A stretch of 64,000 bases of DNA from Rivularia sp. PCC 7116 (GTDB lineage: Bacteria > Cyanobacteriota > Cyanobacteriia > Cyanobacteriales > Nostocaceae). The stretch covers positions 62,001-126,000 of the forward strand of contig NC_019678.1 of NCBI RefSeq assembly GCF_000316665.1, in the 5' to 3' direction. How positions within the stretch are numbered: the stretch's first letter is position 1; every line of letters starts with the position of its first letter. Positions 36,139 through 45,567 of this stretch are shown in pieces. The notes beneath the pieces are model-generated. The model searched no databases. It saw only the letters and a program-made list of their open reading frames with translations, and was not told the DNA's origin. The translations under genes and the position numbers were made by a program.

Positions 36139-36672
36139 ATGACAAAATCTTTAGTTACTGAAACTTCAATGAGTTCTCTTGATGTTTCTTTAGAAAGTAA
36201 CTTATTTTTGCGTACTTTATTTCGAGAATTATCAGGAACTTTACAAAAAGTAGTTGGTTTAGAAGAAGCTTCGGGGTTAATCAGCGTAGTTGGTAAATCT
36301 ATGGGTAGAGAGATTGATCGAAAATATAAATCTGCCCTACAAGTGTATAATCTTTCTCGCGAGCAAGTTGCCGAAGTTTTAGTGGATTTAAAAAACAGGA
36401 TTCAAGGCGATTTTTATATTATTGAACAAACCGATGAAAAAATAGTTTTTGGCAATCGTGTATGCCCATTTGGGGATAATATTAAAAATCGTCCTTCAAT
36501 GTGCATGATGACTTCTAACCTTTTTGGTTCCATCGCTGCTGAAAATCTTGGTTATGCAAAAGTAGAACTCCAAGAAACTATCGCTAAGGGCAATCCAGGA
36601 TGTAGGGTTGTGGTTTACTTAAGACTTACAAAAGAAGCTGAGAATGCCCCCGGTAGAGAATATTTTAAGTAA
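36139..36672 (+). CDS. Methanogen output domain 1 (MetOD1) protein, copy 2
   Basis: 177 residues, the same length as copy 1, with similar sequence throughout ([40 protein letters not shown]). The ATG of MTKSLVTE is chosen over a TTG seven codons upstream because it gives the same length as copy 1. The cysteine motifs are conserved. It follows the PAS kinase by 139 bp, repeating the kinase-MetOD1 order. A bidirectional terminator lies about 80 bp downstream. Confidence 0.82.
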   Translation: MTKSLVTETSMSSLDVSLESNLFLRTLFRELSGTLQKVVGLEEASGLISVVGKSMGREIDRKYKSALQVYNLSREQVAEVLVDLKNRIQGDFYIIEQTDEKIVFGNRVCPFGDNIKNRPSMCMMTSNLFGSIAAENLGYAKVELQETIAKGNPGCRVVVYLRLTKEAENAPGREYFK

Positions 36673-36751
36673 TCAATCAAAAGTTTCTTGATTTGCGTTT
36701 CGCAATTTACAGAATCCTTCCTTAAATACATCGTAAAAATCTAAAAATTGA

Positions 36752-36782
36752 GAAACCCGGTTTTTCAAAAAAACCGGGTTTC
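36752..36782. terminator. Bidirectional terminator between MetOD1 copy 2 and the cysteine desulfurase gene
   Basis: A 12-bp stem GAAACCCGGTTT / AAACCGGGTTTC around a short T/A loop, between two convergent genes. T-rich sequence follows on the plus strand. Confidence 0.8.
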
Positions 36783-36810
36783 TGTTTTCAGCTAAAACCC
36801 AAATTATCGC

Positions 36811-37992
36811 TTAAATCATTACCGCTTGCTTTCGCAGACTTTTTACCGTAGAGATAAAGTGTTCGGCAACTCGATTAATTTCTTCCTCTGTATTAAATCT
36901 TCCGATACCAAAACGAACGGAAGCATAAGCTAGCTTTTCCGAATGTCCCAATGCTGTTAAAACGTGGGAAGGTGCGGTATTTGTTGACGAGCAAGCCGAG
37001 CCAGAGGAAACTGCCATGATTGGCTGCAATCCCAATAATAATGCCGAGCCGTCAACTCCCTCAATGCTTAGATTTAGGTTCCCTGCTAATCTTTGGGTGG
37101 GATGCCCGTTGAGATAGACTCCTTCTAACTGAGAAATCTGTTCCCACAAGTTTTGTCTGAGTTGAGCAATAAATTTATTTTCTTTAACTTGATTTTTTAA
37201 AGCAATTTCCACAGCTTTGCCAAATCCCACGATTTGCGGTGTATACAATGTTCCAGAGCGTATACCCCGCTCCTGACCGCCACCGTGTTGCTGGGGAGCT
37301 AAAACCACCCTGGGTTTGCGGCGACGCACGTACAAAGCACCGATACCTTTTGGTCCGTAGACTTTATGTGCTGTTAAAGACATTAAGTCGATATTCATTG
37401 CTTGTACGTCCAAAGGTATTTTACCAATAGCCTGAGCGCTATCTGAATGGAAAATAATATTACTTTCGCCTTTGCTGCGATCGCGACATATGGCACCAAT
37501 TTCTGCAAGCGGTTGTAAAACCCCAATTTCGTTGTTAGCAGCCATGACTGAAACTAAAATAGTATCGTTACGGATGGCTTTTTCTAAATTATCAAGATTA
37601 ATAGTTCCATCTTTTTCTACGGGAAGAAAAGTAATATCAAAGCCCAAAGTTTTCAAATAATTACAGGGATCTATAATTGCGCTATGTTCTGTTGCAATAG
37701 TAATAATATGTTGACCTTGGGAAAAATAAGTTTCTGCAACGCCTTTAATAGCTAAATTGTTCGCTTCTGTGGCACCGCTAGTAAAAATAATTTCTTCTGG
37801 AGAAGCATTAATAGCTGCTGCAATTGTTTCTCGCGCCTTTTTTACGGCAGCTTCTGCTTCCCAACCGTAAATATGACTGGTACTTGAAGCATTACCAAAG
37901 TGTTCGGTGAAGTAAGGTAGCATGGCATTTACTACATTTTCATCGACTGGTGTTGTAGAGTGGCAATCGAGGTAGATGGGACGTTGAGGCAT
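36811..37992 (-). CDS. Cysteine desulfurase (NifS/IscS family)
   Basis: A PLP enzyme that moves sulfur from cysteine onto its own active-site cysteine for Fe-S cluster and thio-cofactor synthesis. 393 residues. Landmarks are YLDCHSTTPVD, FTSGATEANNLAIKG, ATEHSAI, HSDSAQAIGKI, the PLP lysine in LTAHKVYGPKG, QHGGGQERGIRSGT, and the persulfide cysteine in SSGSACSSTNTAPSHVL. The short active-site loop with SSGSACSS marks group I (IscS/NifS). No nif or isc/suf partner is in view, so a housekeeping role is more likely than nitrogenase. Confidence 0.93.
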   Translation of the reverse strand: MPQRPIYLDCHSTTPVDENVVNAMLPYFTEHFGNASSTSHIYGWEAEAAVKKARETIAAAINASPEEIIFTSGATEANNLAIKGVAETYFSQGQHIITIATEHSAIIDPCNYLKTLGFDITFLPVEKDGTINLDNLEKAIRNDTILVSVMAANNEIGVLQPLAEIGAICRDRSKGESNIIFHSDSAQAIGKIPLDVQAMNIDLMSLTAHKVYGPKGIGALYVRRRKPRVVLAPQQHGGGQERGIRSGTLYTPQIVGFGKAVEIALKNQVKENKFIAQLRQNLWEQISQLEGVYLNGHPTQRLAGNLNLSIEGVDGSALLLGLQPIMAVSSGSACSSTNTAPSHVLTALGHSEKLAYASVRFGIGRFNTEEEINRVAEHFISTVKSLRKQAVMI

Positions 37993-38126
37993 GGTTACTT
38001 ACTTGTAGCAGCTTACAAAATTCTTGTTCGCGATATATTTGCAACAGAACGTTCGCGCTAGATATATAGGGATATTGCGCGAACGTTATTAGTTAAATAT
38101 GAATTTCTCAAGAAAAATGATACGAG

Positions 38127-38282
38127 CTAAAAAGCGGCAAGCGATACAGCGATAGTTAATGCACAAATAAACCCGATCGTTAAAAAAGCAATAGTGAAAT
38201 AAGGAGCGCGATTGATACTATCTAAATACTCATTTCTTTTTCTGTCTTCTTCTGTTAAATTTCCATAAGACATTTGTCCCAT
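38127..38282 (-). CDS. 51-aa single-span membrane protein, unrecognised
   Basis: A short gene preceded by a perfect AGGAGG seven bases before its ATG, the strongest ribosome binding site noticed in the window. The product starts MGQMSYGNLTEEDRKRNEYL, continues DSINRAPYF and ends with one membrane span (TIAFLTIGFICALTIAVSLA). Charged N-terminus and hydrophobic C-terminus suggest a small tail-anchored or photosynthetic-complex-like protein, but it matches no family I know. It is on the same strand as the cysteine desulfurase, 134 bp upstream of it. Confidence 0.7.
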   Translation of the reverse strand: MGQMSYGNLTEEDRKRNEYLDSINRAPYFTIAFLTIGFICALTIAVSLAAF

Positions 38283-38663
38283 GATTCTTCCTCCTTTGCT
38301 TAACTCTTAAAAAAGATAAGTTGTATAGCTCTCGAACTCATACTCTTTTAATTTAGCTACAACTCTTCCTCTAATGAACAACAAATAAACAAATATCCAC
38401 AAACATTTAGTTTTTGTAATTCATTAAAACATAACTTAAAGATTGGGTTGATTTATCGATATTTATAAGTTCATAGAATTACATATATCTTAATTGTTTC
38501 GACATTAAAGTTTTTAATTATGGCAATTTATGTTACTCTCGGCTATTTACTTATTATATATGATAGGTTTCGATAGTTGTTTATTACCAATTACCCATTA
38601 CCAATTACCCATTACCAAACCTCACAGATATGATAACTGTTTAACCGAACATGATATTAAAAT
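38283..38663. other. Gap with a short STRR
   Basis: About 0.38 kb of AT-rich DNA upstream of the 51-aa gene. It holds five or six TTACCAA/TTACCCA heptamers (38583-38620) just downstream of the kinase/RDD gene. Nothing else was recognised. Confidence 0.5.
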
Positions 38664-40133
38664 TTATTTACGGACAACTATAGTTTTAGCTAACATGTCA
38701 TGTAAACCTTGTTTTTTTGAAGTAAACATCGTCATTATAAATCCTATCATTAACATTATAATTGAAATCAATTTGCTCCAATACCTAATATTAGCTTGCA
38801 TGAAAGAAATTTTTTCATTGCTTAAATCGACAACTTTAATGCCTAAAAGTAATTTTCCTAAAGTGCCTTTTAATTTAGAACTTTCTAAACCAGTAAAATA
38901 AATCCAATTCAAAATCAAATTTAGAACTAAAGAAAATTGCGCGATCGCAGAAATATCAGGGGCTGACAAAATTAAACTACCCAAAAACCACCCCGAAGCT
39001 CCAAATAATCCCCCTGCCATACTCTCTGAGGTAAATTCATTATCAAAACCGAGGGAGGAACTCAAAAAACCGCCTGTGAATATACCAATTAATGATAAAA
39101 AGATAAAATCAATTTGATAAGCAAAAAACCTTCTGATAAGACTTACATAATTATTTTTTTCTTTAGCAGCATAATCATCAGGGAGAATCGTCGGAGGTAT
39201 ATTTCCTTGTGATTGATTAGCCGGTTTACTTGCTGGTTTATGACTATTAGTTTCTGCCAGCTTTTGTAATATAACTTGAGTATTTTCAGGTCGTGATGAT
39301 GGTATATGTTCCATCATTTGGTCGAGTAAAGATGCAAATTCTGGTTTAACCCCTAAAGTCGCTTCTCGCCATTTTAATTCCCCGGTTTGAGCATTATAAA
39401 AATCACCCGGTTCTCTTCCAGTAAGTAAGAAAACAAAAGTACGTCCTAAAGCGAAAAAATCCGATTGTTGAATAGCTTGTCCGTGCATTTGTTCCGAAGG
39501 AGAATAACCAGCAGTCATGATTCCCGTAACTTGTCCTTGAACCTGCTTGGCGATATAAGTTTCTGTTACTTGACGCGCGCTACCAAAATCAATCAAAGCT
39601 AAACGACCGTTTGGTCTTAACATAATATTTGATGGTTTGATATCGCGATGGAAGAAGTTTTGACTGTGAACTTGTTGCAGAATCTTAACAACTTCTCCTA
39701 ACCATTGAATTGCTAATTTTTCATCTATAGGGCGTTGTTGTCGTTGTCTGATATATTCCCACAAATCCAAACCTTCAATTTTTTCCATTACCAAGCAATG
39801 AAGCGGTTCGTTACTGCTTCTAGAAAAATAAACAAAATAGCTATCGGATTCTACCTGGGGAATACCGGGATGATTCAAAGACTTTAAAACCTCCGCTTCC
39901 CGTTGGAACAATTCCACAGCTTTAGGATGATTATTAATCAGCACTTTCAGCACTTTGTTGGTATTGCTTCGGGTTTCGTTAACCTCATAGGTTTTACCGA
40001 AGCCACCACCACCAAGTTCCTTGACTACCCGATAACGCCCTTCCAGCAGCAATTCCGAACCGCAGCCAAAGCAAAATAGAGTATTATCAGGATTTTCTGG
40101 CTTCTGACACAAAGGATTAATACAGAGGCTCAT
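38664..40133 (-). CDS. Zinc-ribbon serine/threonine kinase with C-terminal RDD membrane domain
   Basis: A 489-residue protein with three parts. (1) An N-terminal zinc ribbon, LCINPLCQK then FCFGCGSEL (four Cys). (2) A Hanks-type kinase (about residues 33-290) with LGGGGFGKTYEV, KVLKVL, FFHRDIKPSNIML, LIDFGSARQV and TAGYSPSEQ. (3) An RDD domain (about 335-489) with several spans (RRFFAYQIDFIFLSLIGIF, FSLVLNLILNWIYF, GTLGKLLLGIKVVD, YWSKLISIIMLMIGFIM). The ATG of MSLCIN is chosen over one six codons upstream because the zinc ribbon begins there. This domain order is seen in cyanobacterial membrane kinases; substrate unknown. Confidence 0.9.
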   Translation of the reverse strand: MSLCINPLCQKPENPDNTLFCFGCGSELLLEGRYRVVKELGGGGFGKTYEVNETRSNTNKVLKVLINNHPKAVELFQREAEVLKSLNHPGIPQVESDSYFVYFSRSSNEPLHCLVMEKIEGLDLWEYIRQRQQRPIDEKLAIQWLGEVVKILQQVHSQNFFHRDIKPSNIMLRPNGRLALIDFGSARQVTETYIAKQVQGQVTGIMTAGYSPSEQMHGQAIQQSDFFALGRTFVFLLTGREPGDFYNAQTGELKWREATLGVKPEFASLLDQMMEHIPSSRPENTQVILQKLAETNSHKPASKPANQSQGNIPPTILPDDYAAKEKNNYVSLIRRFFAYQIDFIFLSLIGIFTGGFLSSSLGFDNEFTSESMAGGLFGASGWFLGSLILSAPDISAIAQFSLVLNLILNWIYFTGLESSKLKGTLGKLLLGIKVVDLSNEKISFMQANIRYWSKLISIIMLMIGFIMTMFTSKKQGLHDMLAKTIVVRK

Positions 40134-40418
40134 TTTTACGGATGGAGTCACAGCTTTACGTGCTAGTTTAACTCCCCTAGGATGTCAAGCAAGGGTAATT
40201 TCCCATAACAAGCACTCCGAAGTGGTGAAGAGGAGAAAGGAGTTAGGAGTTAGGAATTAGAAGTTATAACATTCCTAAATCATTTGTGAGATTTGAGAAA
40301 CCCGGTTTCTGACACCTATGTTTCTCACAACTCAATAAACCTTTAATTGACGATCCACATCCTTCGGGTGAAAGTTGGTAACTCACTACTGGCAACTGAT
40401 ACTGATAACTAATTATTG

Positions 40419-41123
40419 TTAACTGGACAAAACCCACTCATACCCTTTTTTGAGCTTTTCTTTTGCTGCTTTTTCAAGAATACTACCGTGAGCTACAATC
40501 ACTCTTTCAAAGTCCCAGTTAAGCACTGTTTGAATAGATTCTTTGACCTTTGCTTTTTCTTGTATTGCTAATTTTTCTAATATTGAAGGTTCCAGTTTCT
40601 TGTAACCTCCGATAACTCTCATAGTTAGCTGGGTTGTAAAAGGAAAACTATCATCAAAATAGAAAGCTGTATCCGTTAAAATCAAACTTTGACTTTCTCT
40701 GTGAAAGAAAACAATTTCATTTAAACTAGAGACTCCTTTCAAGTCCAATATTTTAAACCCTGCAAATAAAAAATATTCAATTTCGTCTTCTTGCCCAAGT
40801 GTACCTTGCCTAAGAACGTCGTCAATTTTAATATCTGGACGTTTAGATTCTAAACCCGGAGCAGCGAAAATCTTAGCATTAGGATAAATAGACTTGAAAT
40901 CAGAAATAGAAAGATGATGATAAAGATTAGGAGCAATTATCTGACTTACTTCTCCAATATCGTTGATTTGATTAATAGTTGCTTCATCAACCATTATTGG
41001 GGAAATAACTACAATTTCACCGCTTTTGTGGCGAATAACAGTCATTCTCGTACCAACTTCCAAGCCCCAATATCTTAATTTTTGTTCGGCAACCCAGATG
41101 TTGCTATCGACTTTCTTCAGCAT
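40419..41123 (-). CDS. DUF4336 family protein, metallo-beta-lactamase-like fold
   Basis: A 234-residue soluble protein starting at MLKKVDSNIW; a TTG two codons upstream was rejected. It matches the DUF4336 family, which looks like a degenerate metallo-beta-lactamase fold: VISPIMVDEATINQIN, IIAPNLYHHLSISDFKSIYP, ALILTD-type strand SLILTDTAFYF, and VIVAHGSILEKAA at the C-terminus. The canonical HxHxD zinc motif is absent, so hydrolase activity is doubtful. Function unknown; alone on its strand. Confidence 0.8.
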   Translation of the reverse strand: MLKKVDSNIWVAEQKLRYWGLEVGTRMTVIRHKSGEIVVISPIMVDEATINQINDIGEVSQIIAPNLYHHLSISDFKSIYPNAKIFAAPGLESKRPDIKIDDVLRQGTLGQEDEIEYFLFAGFKILDLKGVSSLNEIVFFHRESQSLILTDTAFYFDDSFPFTTQLTMRVIGGYKKLEPSILEKLAIQEKAKVKESIQTVLNWDFERVIVAHGSILEKAAKEKLKKGYEWVLSS

Positions 41124-41485
41124 AGTCAATCACCTATAAGGGAACAAAACATAAGCATAAAAGACAAGGAGATTGAGAAGTAAGGAATTAGTAATTAAAA
41201 TTTACAGATTCTTTATTGGCTAGCCACTACTCAATCCAGGGTACCCCACTCTGTAGACTCATTTCATATGTACGGATGCATAAATATGCTAAAAAGCTAG
41301 TGCTTTACGGTCATAAAAGAAATATTTTTTATACTTTGGATTAAAAAATACAACTTCTCCCAATGACTGATGGCATTGTCTATTAGTGGGATTAGAATAT
41401 AACAAACTTTTATGCAGCGTAATTATTTTTACGCAAAAAAATGTTTTCTATTTTACTATTATATATTTGAGCAAAGTCAACACAG
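41124..41485. other. Divergent promoter region, DUF4336 / MscS
   Basis: About 0.36 kb, AT-rich, between divergent genes. No ORF, repeat or clear operator was noticed. Confidence 0.4.
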
Positions 41486-43072
41486 ATGAGAAATAAACCG
41501 AAATTAAGTAATTTAAAATATTTCAAGCCAGTAACAGTAATAATTATTATCTTAATGCTGGTGTTAGGCTTACAGTTGTCACCAGCAGTAGCACAATCAA
41601 ATCAATCTGCTCCAGTAGCTATTGATGGTATAAAAATTTTTGAAGTTAATAATACTATTGATAAAAAAGCCAAAGATAGGGCTTACATTATTAATAATAT
41701 TCTTCAAGATGCAGTTAACTCTAAAAACATTCCAGAAATAAAGGTTGAAAAAGGTGATAATATTGCAAAAATACTAGTCGGTGATAATCAACAATTTACC
41801 ATTACTAGTAAAGACGTAGTTTCTGGAGAAAGTCCCAACGAACAAGCCAAAAAATGGGCGGATGACATTCGCGAAAAAATTAATCGAGCCAGAAAAGAAA
41901 GGAGTGAAGAATTTATTAGCAGAACATTAATTGCAAGTTTTATGATTGTGGCACTTACTGCCGCATTGCATTGGGTTTTAGGAAGAGTTTGGAGTATTTT
42001 TGAGCGTAATGTTTCACCTCTAATACATTCTGAAGAATCTTCCGAGCAAAATCAGCAGCAAAGCAGCTTAAATATATTATTAAAAGCAACTTTGTTCTTA
42101 ACCCGTACAGCACTTTGGATAAGTATAAGTCTTTATATTACCAATTTATTTCCCCTAACCAGACAATGGAGTTATGATATTGCCGCTATTATACGGGATA
42201 GCTTAACTTCTCCAATTTTCAAAGACTTCTCAATTACAAATATTTTAGTTTTAATCGGTTTGTTTTTGGGGTTAATTGTAGTTGCGGGTGCAGTTACTAA
42301 TATATTGCGATCGCGAATTTTGCGACTATTGCGAATCAGTCGGGGAGCGCAAGAAGTTATCGCAATTGTTTTTAAATATACGTTAATTGGAATCGGTTCG
42401 GTTGTTCTGCTGCAAATTTTTGGAGTTGATTTAAGTTCTTTAGCAATTTTAGCTAGTGCTTTGGGTGTCGGTATAGGTTTTGGTTTCCAAGATATCGCCA
42501 AAAACTTTGGTAGCGGGCTTGTATTATTATTTGAAAGACCAATTCAACCAGGTGACTTTATTGAAGTTGGCAAATATATGGGTACAGTAGAAACTATTGG
42601 TGCCCGTAGCGTGACTATTCGTACTTTAGATAGAGTTTCAATAATTGTACCGAACTCGCGTTTTTTAGAAGATGAAGTCATAAATTGGAGCCACCACAAC
42701 CCAATTTCTCGGATTCATATACCAGTAGGAGTTTCTTATAGTGCTGATGTCAAAATCGTTAAAAAAGCACTTTTAGAAGCAGGAAAAAATCATCCAGAAG
42801 TAATTTCAGTACCCCAACCTCAAGTATTGTTTACCGGATTTGGTGACAGTTCGTTAGATTTTGAATTACTAGTATGGATAGATGCACCCAGTCATCAAGT
42901 ATCTATAAAAAGCGATTTATGTTTCAGAATTGAAGCAACTTTGAAACAATATCATATTGAAATCCCATTCCCACAAAGAGACTTACATTTACGTACCGGA
43001 GAATTACCTGTCAAACTTTCAGCAGAAGTAGAACAAGCTATATTAAGACAACAGAATGGGCATAGGGCATAG
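41486..43072 (+). CDS. MscS-family channel with signal peptide and periplasmic N-domain
   Basis: A 528-residue mechanosensitive-channel homologue. The signal peptide (IIIILMLVLGLQLSPAVAQS) is followed by a soluble region of about 110 residues, then four or more spans and the MscS core: LGVGIGFGFQDIAKNFGSGLVLLFERPIQPGDFIEVG, MGTVETIGARSVTIRTLDR, IIVPNSRFLEDEVINWS. The cytoplasmic vestibule domain ends near residue 510. It probably releases solutes on hypo-osmotic shock. Its C-terminal codons NGHRA and stop are derived from a GGGCATA STRR. It is convergent with two further MscS genes. Confidence 0.9.
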   Translation: MRNKPKLSNLKYFKPVTVIIIILMLVLGLQLSPAVAQSNQSAPVAIDGIKIFEVNNTIDKKAKDRAYIINNILQDAVNSKNIPEIKVEKGDNIAKILVGDNQQFTITSKDVVSGESPNEQAKKWADDIREKINRARKERSEEFISRTLIASFMIVALTAALHWVLGRVWSIFERNVSPLIHSEESSEQNQQQSSLNILLKATLFLTRTALWISISLYITNLFPLTRQWSYDIAAIIRDSLTSPIFKDFSITNILVLIGLFLGLIVVAGAVTNILRSRILRLLRISRGAQEVIAIVFKYTLIGIGSVVLLQIFGVDLSSLAILASALGVGIGFGFQDIAKNFGSGLVLLFERPIQPGDFIEVGKYMGTVETIGARSVTIRTLDRVSIIVPNSRFLEDEVINWSHHNPISRIHIPVGVSYSADVKIVKKALLEAGKNHPEVISVPQPQVLFTGFGDSSLDFELLVWIDAPSHQVSIKSDLCFRIEATLKQYHIEIPFPQRDLHLRTGELPVKLSAEVEQAILRQQNGHRA

Positions 43073-43254
43073 GGCATAGGGCATAGGAATTGAATATATT
43101 TAAAAGCATCCGATTTTTATCAAGATATCGGTAGTGGGAGCATCTTGCTCCCATTTATATTCCCTACTTACATAAATCAAAAAATCACATTTATAAAAAT
43201 AGCGGGCAATATGCCCGCGCTACAATGCCCAATGCCCCATGCCCAATTAACAAT
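43055..43254. repeat. STRR and hairpin repeats between convergent MscS genes
   Basis: GGGCATA heptamers (from inside the upstream gene to about 43087), then two perfect hairpins TGGGAGCA-TCT-TGCTCCCA and AGCGGGCA-ATA-TGCCCGC, then CCCAATG heptamers. The hairpins are dispersed cyanobacterial repeats and probably also end transcription from both sides. Confidence 0.8.
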
Positions 43255-43255
43255 T

Positions 43256-44461
43256 CTAAATTGTCACCGGAGCTTCAATATAAATATTTGGCTCTTGCAT
43301 AACAAACTCAATACCAAAATTATTTAATTGGTGAGAAACCTTTTCGTTCGCTAAATTTACTAATTGCTTTCTTAGCTCAAGAGAATTTTGGTTTGAACCT
43401 AAAAGGAAGAAAGTAATTCTAGCTCTAGTACGCTCCGGTTGTGAATCTTTATCAGCAGCAAGAAGAGTAGTTGAAGAATTGATTTCCTCTGTATTCTCAA
43501 TTTTTTGATTATCGTTGATATTTACATCACTATTTGAGTTTGAGTCTTCAAAAACTACTTTTGTAGTATCGGGTTCTACTCCAAAAAGCGATTCCATACT
43601 TTCTTCAACGACTTGTCTTACTAAAGCTTGTCCTTTATCTAATAGCTTCTGATTGAAGTCAAAATAAAGCAATACCATGACTTTTTTACCGCGAGTCACA
43701 TTTTCTACTTCCACATTCGCTAATATCGAGTTAGGCACAATTACCAAAGTGCTTTTACCAGAAGAACGAATTTTAGTAGAGCGAAATCCGATAGATTCAA
43801 CTCTTCCATAAATACCATCGGTAAACTTACCACCTGGAGGTAAATGTATATATTCACCGGTGATAAAAGGTCTGTCTAAATATATAACAATAGTACCTAA
43901 AAATTGCTCTAAAGTTTTTTGAGCCGCAAAAGCAACAGCTAATCCACCAATTCCCAAACCGGTGATTAAGCCTACTAAATTGAATCGCTCGTTGGCAAAA
44001 ACTAAAATAGCAGTAAATCCGATAATTACATTTACTATAGTTTCTAATATCAACAGTAAATCGTCGGCTTGATAACCTAATTTACGAATAATAGCTACGC
44101 CATAAGTTCTGATTAGCTGTCGAAAAACTCCTGAAGCTAATATCGCAATGCTAAGAATAACTGCTAATTCAATTATACTTTTTAATAATGCATAAAATCC
44201 TTGGTATTGAGAAATTAAACCGACAGATAATAAAAGTAAAATAGAAGTTCCAGCCCATTTTAATGGCTGCCGATTTGTATAGATCAACTTTTGATAGATA
44301 TCAGCTACTTGTGGAGGTAAGAAACGCTTAATAGCTATCTGAATTAGTGAAGGAGTGTATCTGCCTATTAAAAAAGCAGCTATTACACACACAATAAATA
44401 TTTCTACGTTACGAATATCTTCTCGCAATAGAAAATCAGATATTTGGTTAACAATATTCAT
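43256..44461 (-). CDS. MscS-family channel, second copy
   Basis: A 401-residue MscS homologue without signal peptide. It has about four spans in the first 170 residues, then the core GLGIGGLAVAFAAQKTLEQFLGTIVIYLDRPFITGEYI and GRVESIGFRSTKIRSSGKSTLVIVPNS. A low-complexity acidic/Asn insert (NSNSDVNINDNQKIENTEEI) interrupts the cytoplasmic domain. It ends EFVMQEPNIYIEAPVTI, almost like its upstream neighbour. It lies 8 bp after that gene, so the two form an operon and are sister paralogues. Confidence 0.9.
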   Translation of the reverse strand: MNIVNQISDFLLREDIRNVEIFIVCVIAAFLIGRYTPSLIQIAIKRFLPPQVADIYQKLIYTNRQPLKWAGTSILLLLSVGLISQYQGFYALLKSIIELAVILSIAILASGVFRQLIRTYGVAIIRKLGYQADDLLLILETIVNVIIGFTAILVFANERFNLVGLITGLGIGGLAVAFAAQKTLEQFLGTIVIYLDRPFITGEYIHLPPGGKFTDGIYGRVESIGFRSTKIRSSGKSTLVIVPNSILANVEVENVTRGKKVMVLLYFDFNQKLLDKGQALVRQVVEESMESLFGVEPDTTKVVFEDSNSNSDVNINDNQKIENTEEINSSTTLLAADKDSQPERTRARITFFLLGSNQNSLELRKQLVNLANEKVSHQLNNFGIEFVMQEPNIYIEAPVTI

Positions 44462-44469
44462 AGTTTTCT

Positions 44470-45567
44470 CTAGATTGTAACGGGTGCATCTACGTAGATA
44501 GTCGGTTCTTCTATTTCAAAATCAATGCCATAACCTTTGAGCTTTTGATTAATAGTTTCTGTTGCCATATCAAGTAATTGACGGCGTAATTCCATTGATA
44601 CTTTGCCAGAATCTAAGATGAATAAGCTGACTTGAGCTTGAGTTTTTAGTTGAGATTCTTGATTTGTGGTTCTAAAATCTATCCGAGTACTGCGCGAATC
44701 AAGACCAAAAATATCTTTTGTACCTGTCAAAACAACTTGCTCTATTAATGCTTGTTCTTTAGGTTCAACTTTACGATTGAAGTTTAAATAAAGAATAGAA
44801 ATAACCTTTTTGGCACCAGAGAAATTCTCGATATTCATTTGGGTGAGAGAATTATTCGGAATTACGATTACCGTTCCTTTACCTGAAGTACGAATTTTTG
44901 TGGAGCGCCATCCAATCGACTCAACTCGTCCAAAAGTTCCATCTGGTAAGCCAATATAGTCATCAATAAAAAAGGGATGATCCACATATAATACGACTCC
45001 ACTTAGAAGTTGCTCTATTGTTGTTTTAGATGCAAAAGCAACTGCGACACCTCCAATACCCAAGCTAGCTAATAAGCTTAATATGTTTATGTTATGGGTT
45101 ACAGCAAAGAAAATAATCCCGGCAAAAATAATTGCTAAGTAAGCCGTGTACTTTCCTAAATTTAGTAGTTCGCTATTAGCCTTTCGACCACTTTTTAGTG
45201 CAGATTCTAAAATATAATCATCTATATACTTGCCAAATATTCTAATAACTAACCAGCAAGCTTCTATAGTCAAAATGAAGCTAATAATCTTTTCGATAAC
45301 TGGATAATCATCTAGCACCGGGATAAATAAAGCAACAATGTCTAAGAAACCTAAACCGAAAGCAATTCCAATTAAATGTCTGTAAGGTTGCAATAAATTT
45401 GCGATTTTTTCTCCAGCTTCAGAAGAAACAAATAGACTTAAGGAAAACTTAGCTATACGAGGAAAAATACAACCAATAAAAAATGCTACCGAGCTAAGAA
45501 CTCCGATAAAAAAAGTCAATTGAATTTTGGGACTAAACAAAATATTATTTGACAAAAGTTCTATCAT
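44470..45567 (-). CDS. MscS-family channel, third copy
   Basis: A 365-residue MscS homologue. The start is the ATG of MIELLSNN, with AGGAG nine bases upstream; a TTG directly before it was rejected. Hydrophobic N-terminal half, then LASLGIGGVAVAFASKTTIEQLLSGVVLYVDHPFFIDDYI and GRVESIGWRSTKIRTSGKGTVIVIPNN. The C-terminal end DFEIEEPTIYVDAPVTI matches the pattern of the downstream paralogue. It is the first gene of a two-gene MscS operon. Confidence 0.9.
   Translation of the reverse strand: MIELLSNNILFSPKIQLTFFIGVLSSVAFFIGCIFPRIAKFSLSLFVSSEAGEKIANLLQPYRHLIGIAFGLGFLDIVALFIPVLDDYPVIEKIISFILTIEACWLVIRIFGKYIDDYILESALKSGRKANSELLNLGKYTAYLAIIFAGIIFFAVTHNINILSLLASLGIGGVAVAFASKTTIEQLLSGVVLYVDHPFFIDDYIGLPDGTFGRVESIGWRSTKIRTSGKGTVIVIPNNSLTQMNIENFSGAKKVISILYLNFNRKVEPKEQALIEQVVLTGTKDIFGLDSRSTRIDFRTTNQESQLKTQAQVSLFILDSGKVSMELRRQLLDMATETINQKLKGYGIDFEIEEPTIYVDAPVTI

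Noticed and set aside
36811-37992. Cysteine desulfurase as nitrogenase-specific NifS
   Set aside because: No nif gene is nearby; the protein features fit general IscS/NifS class I enzymes.
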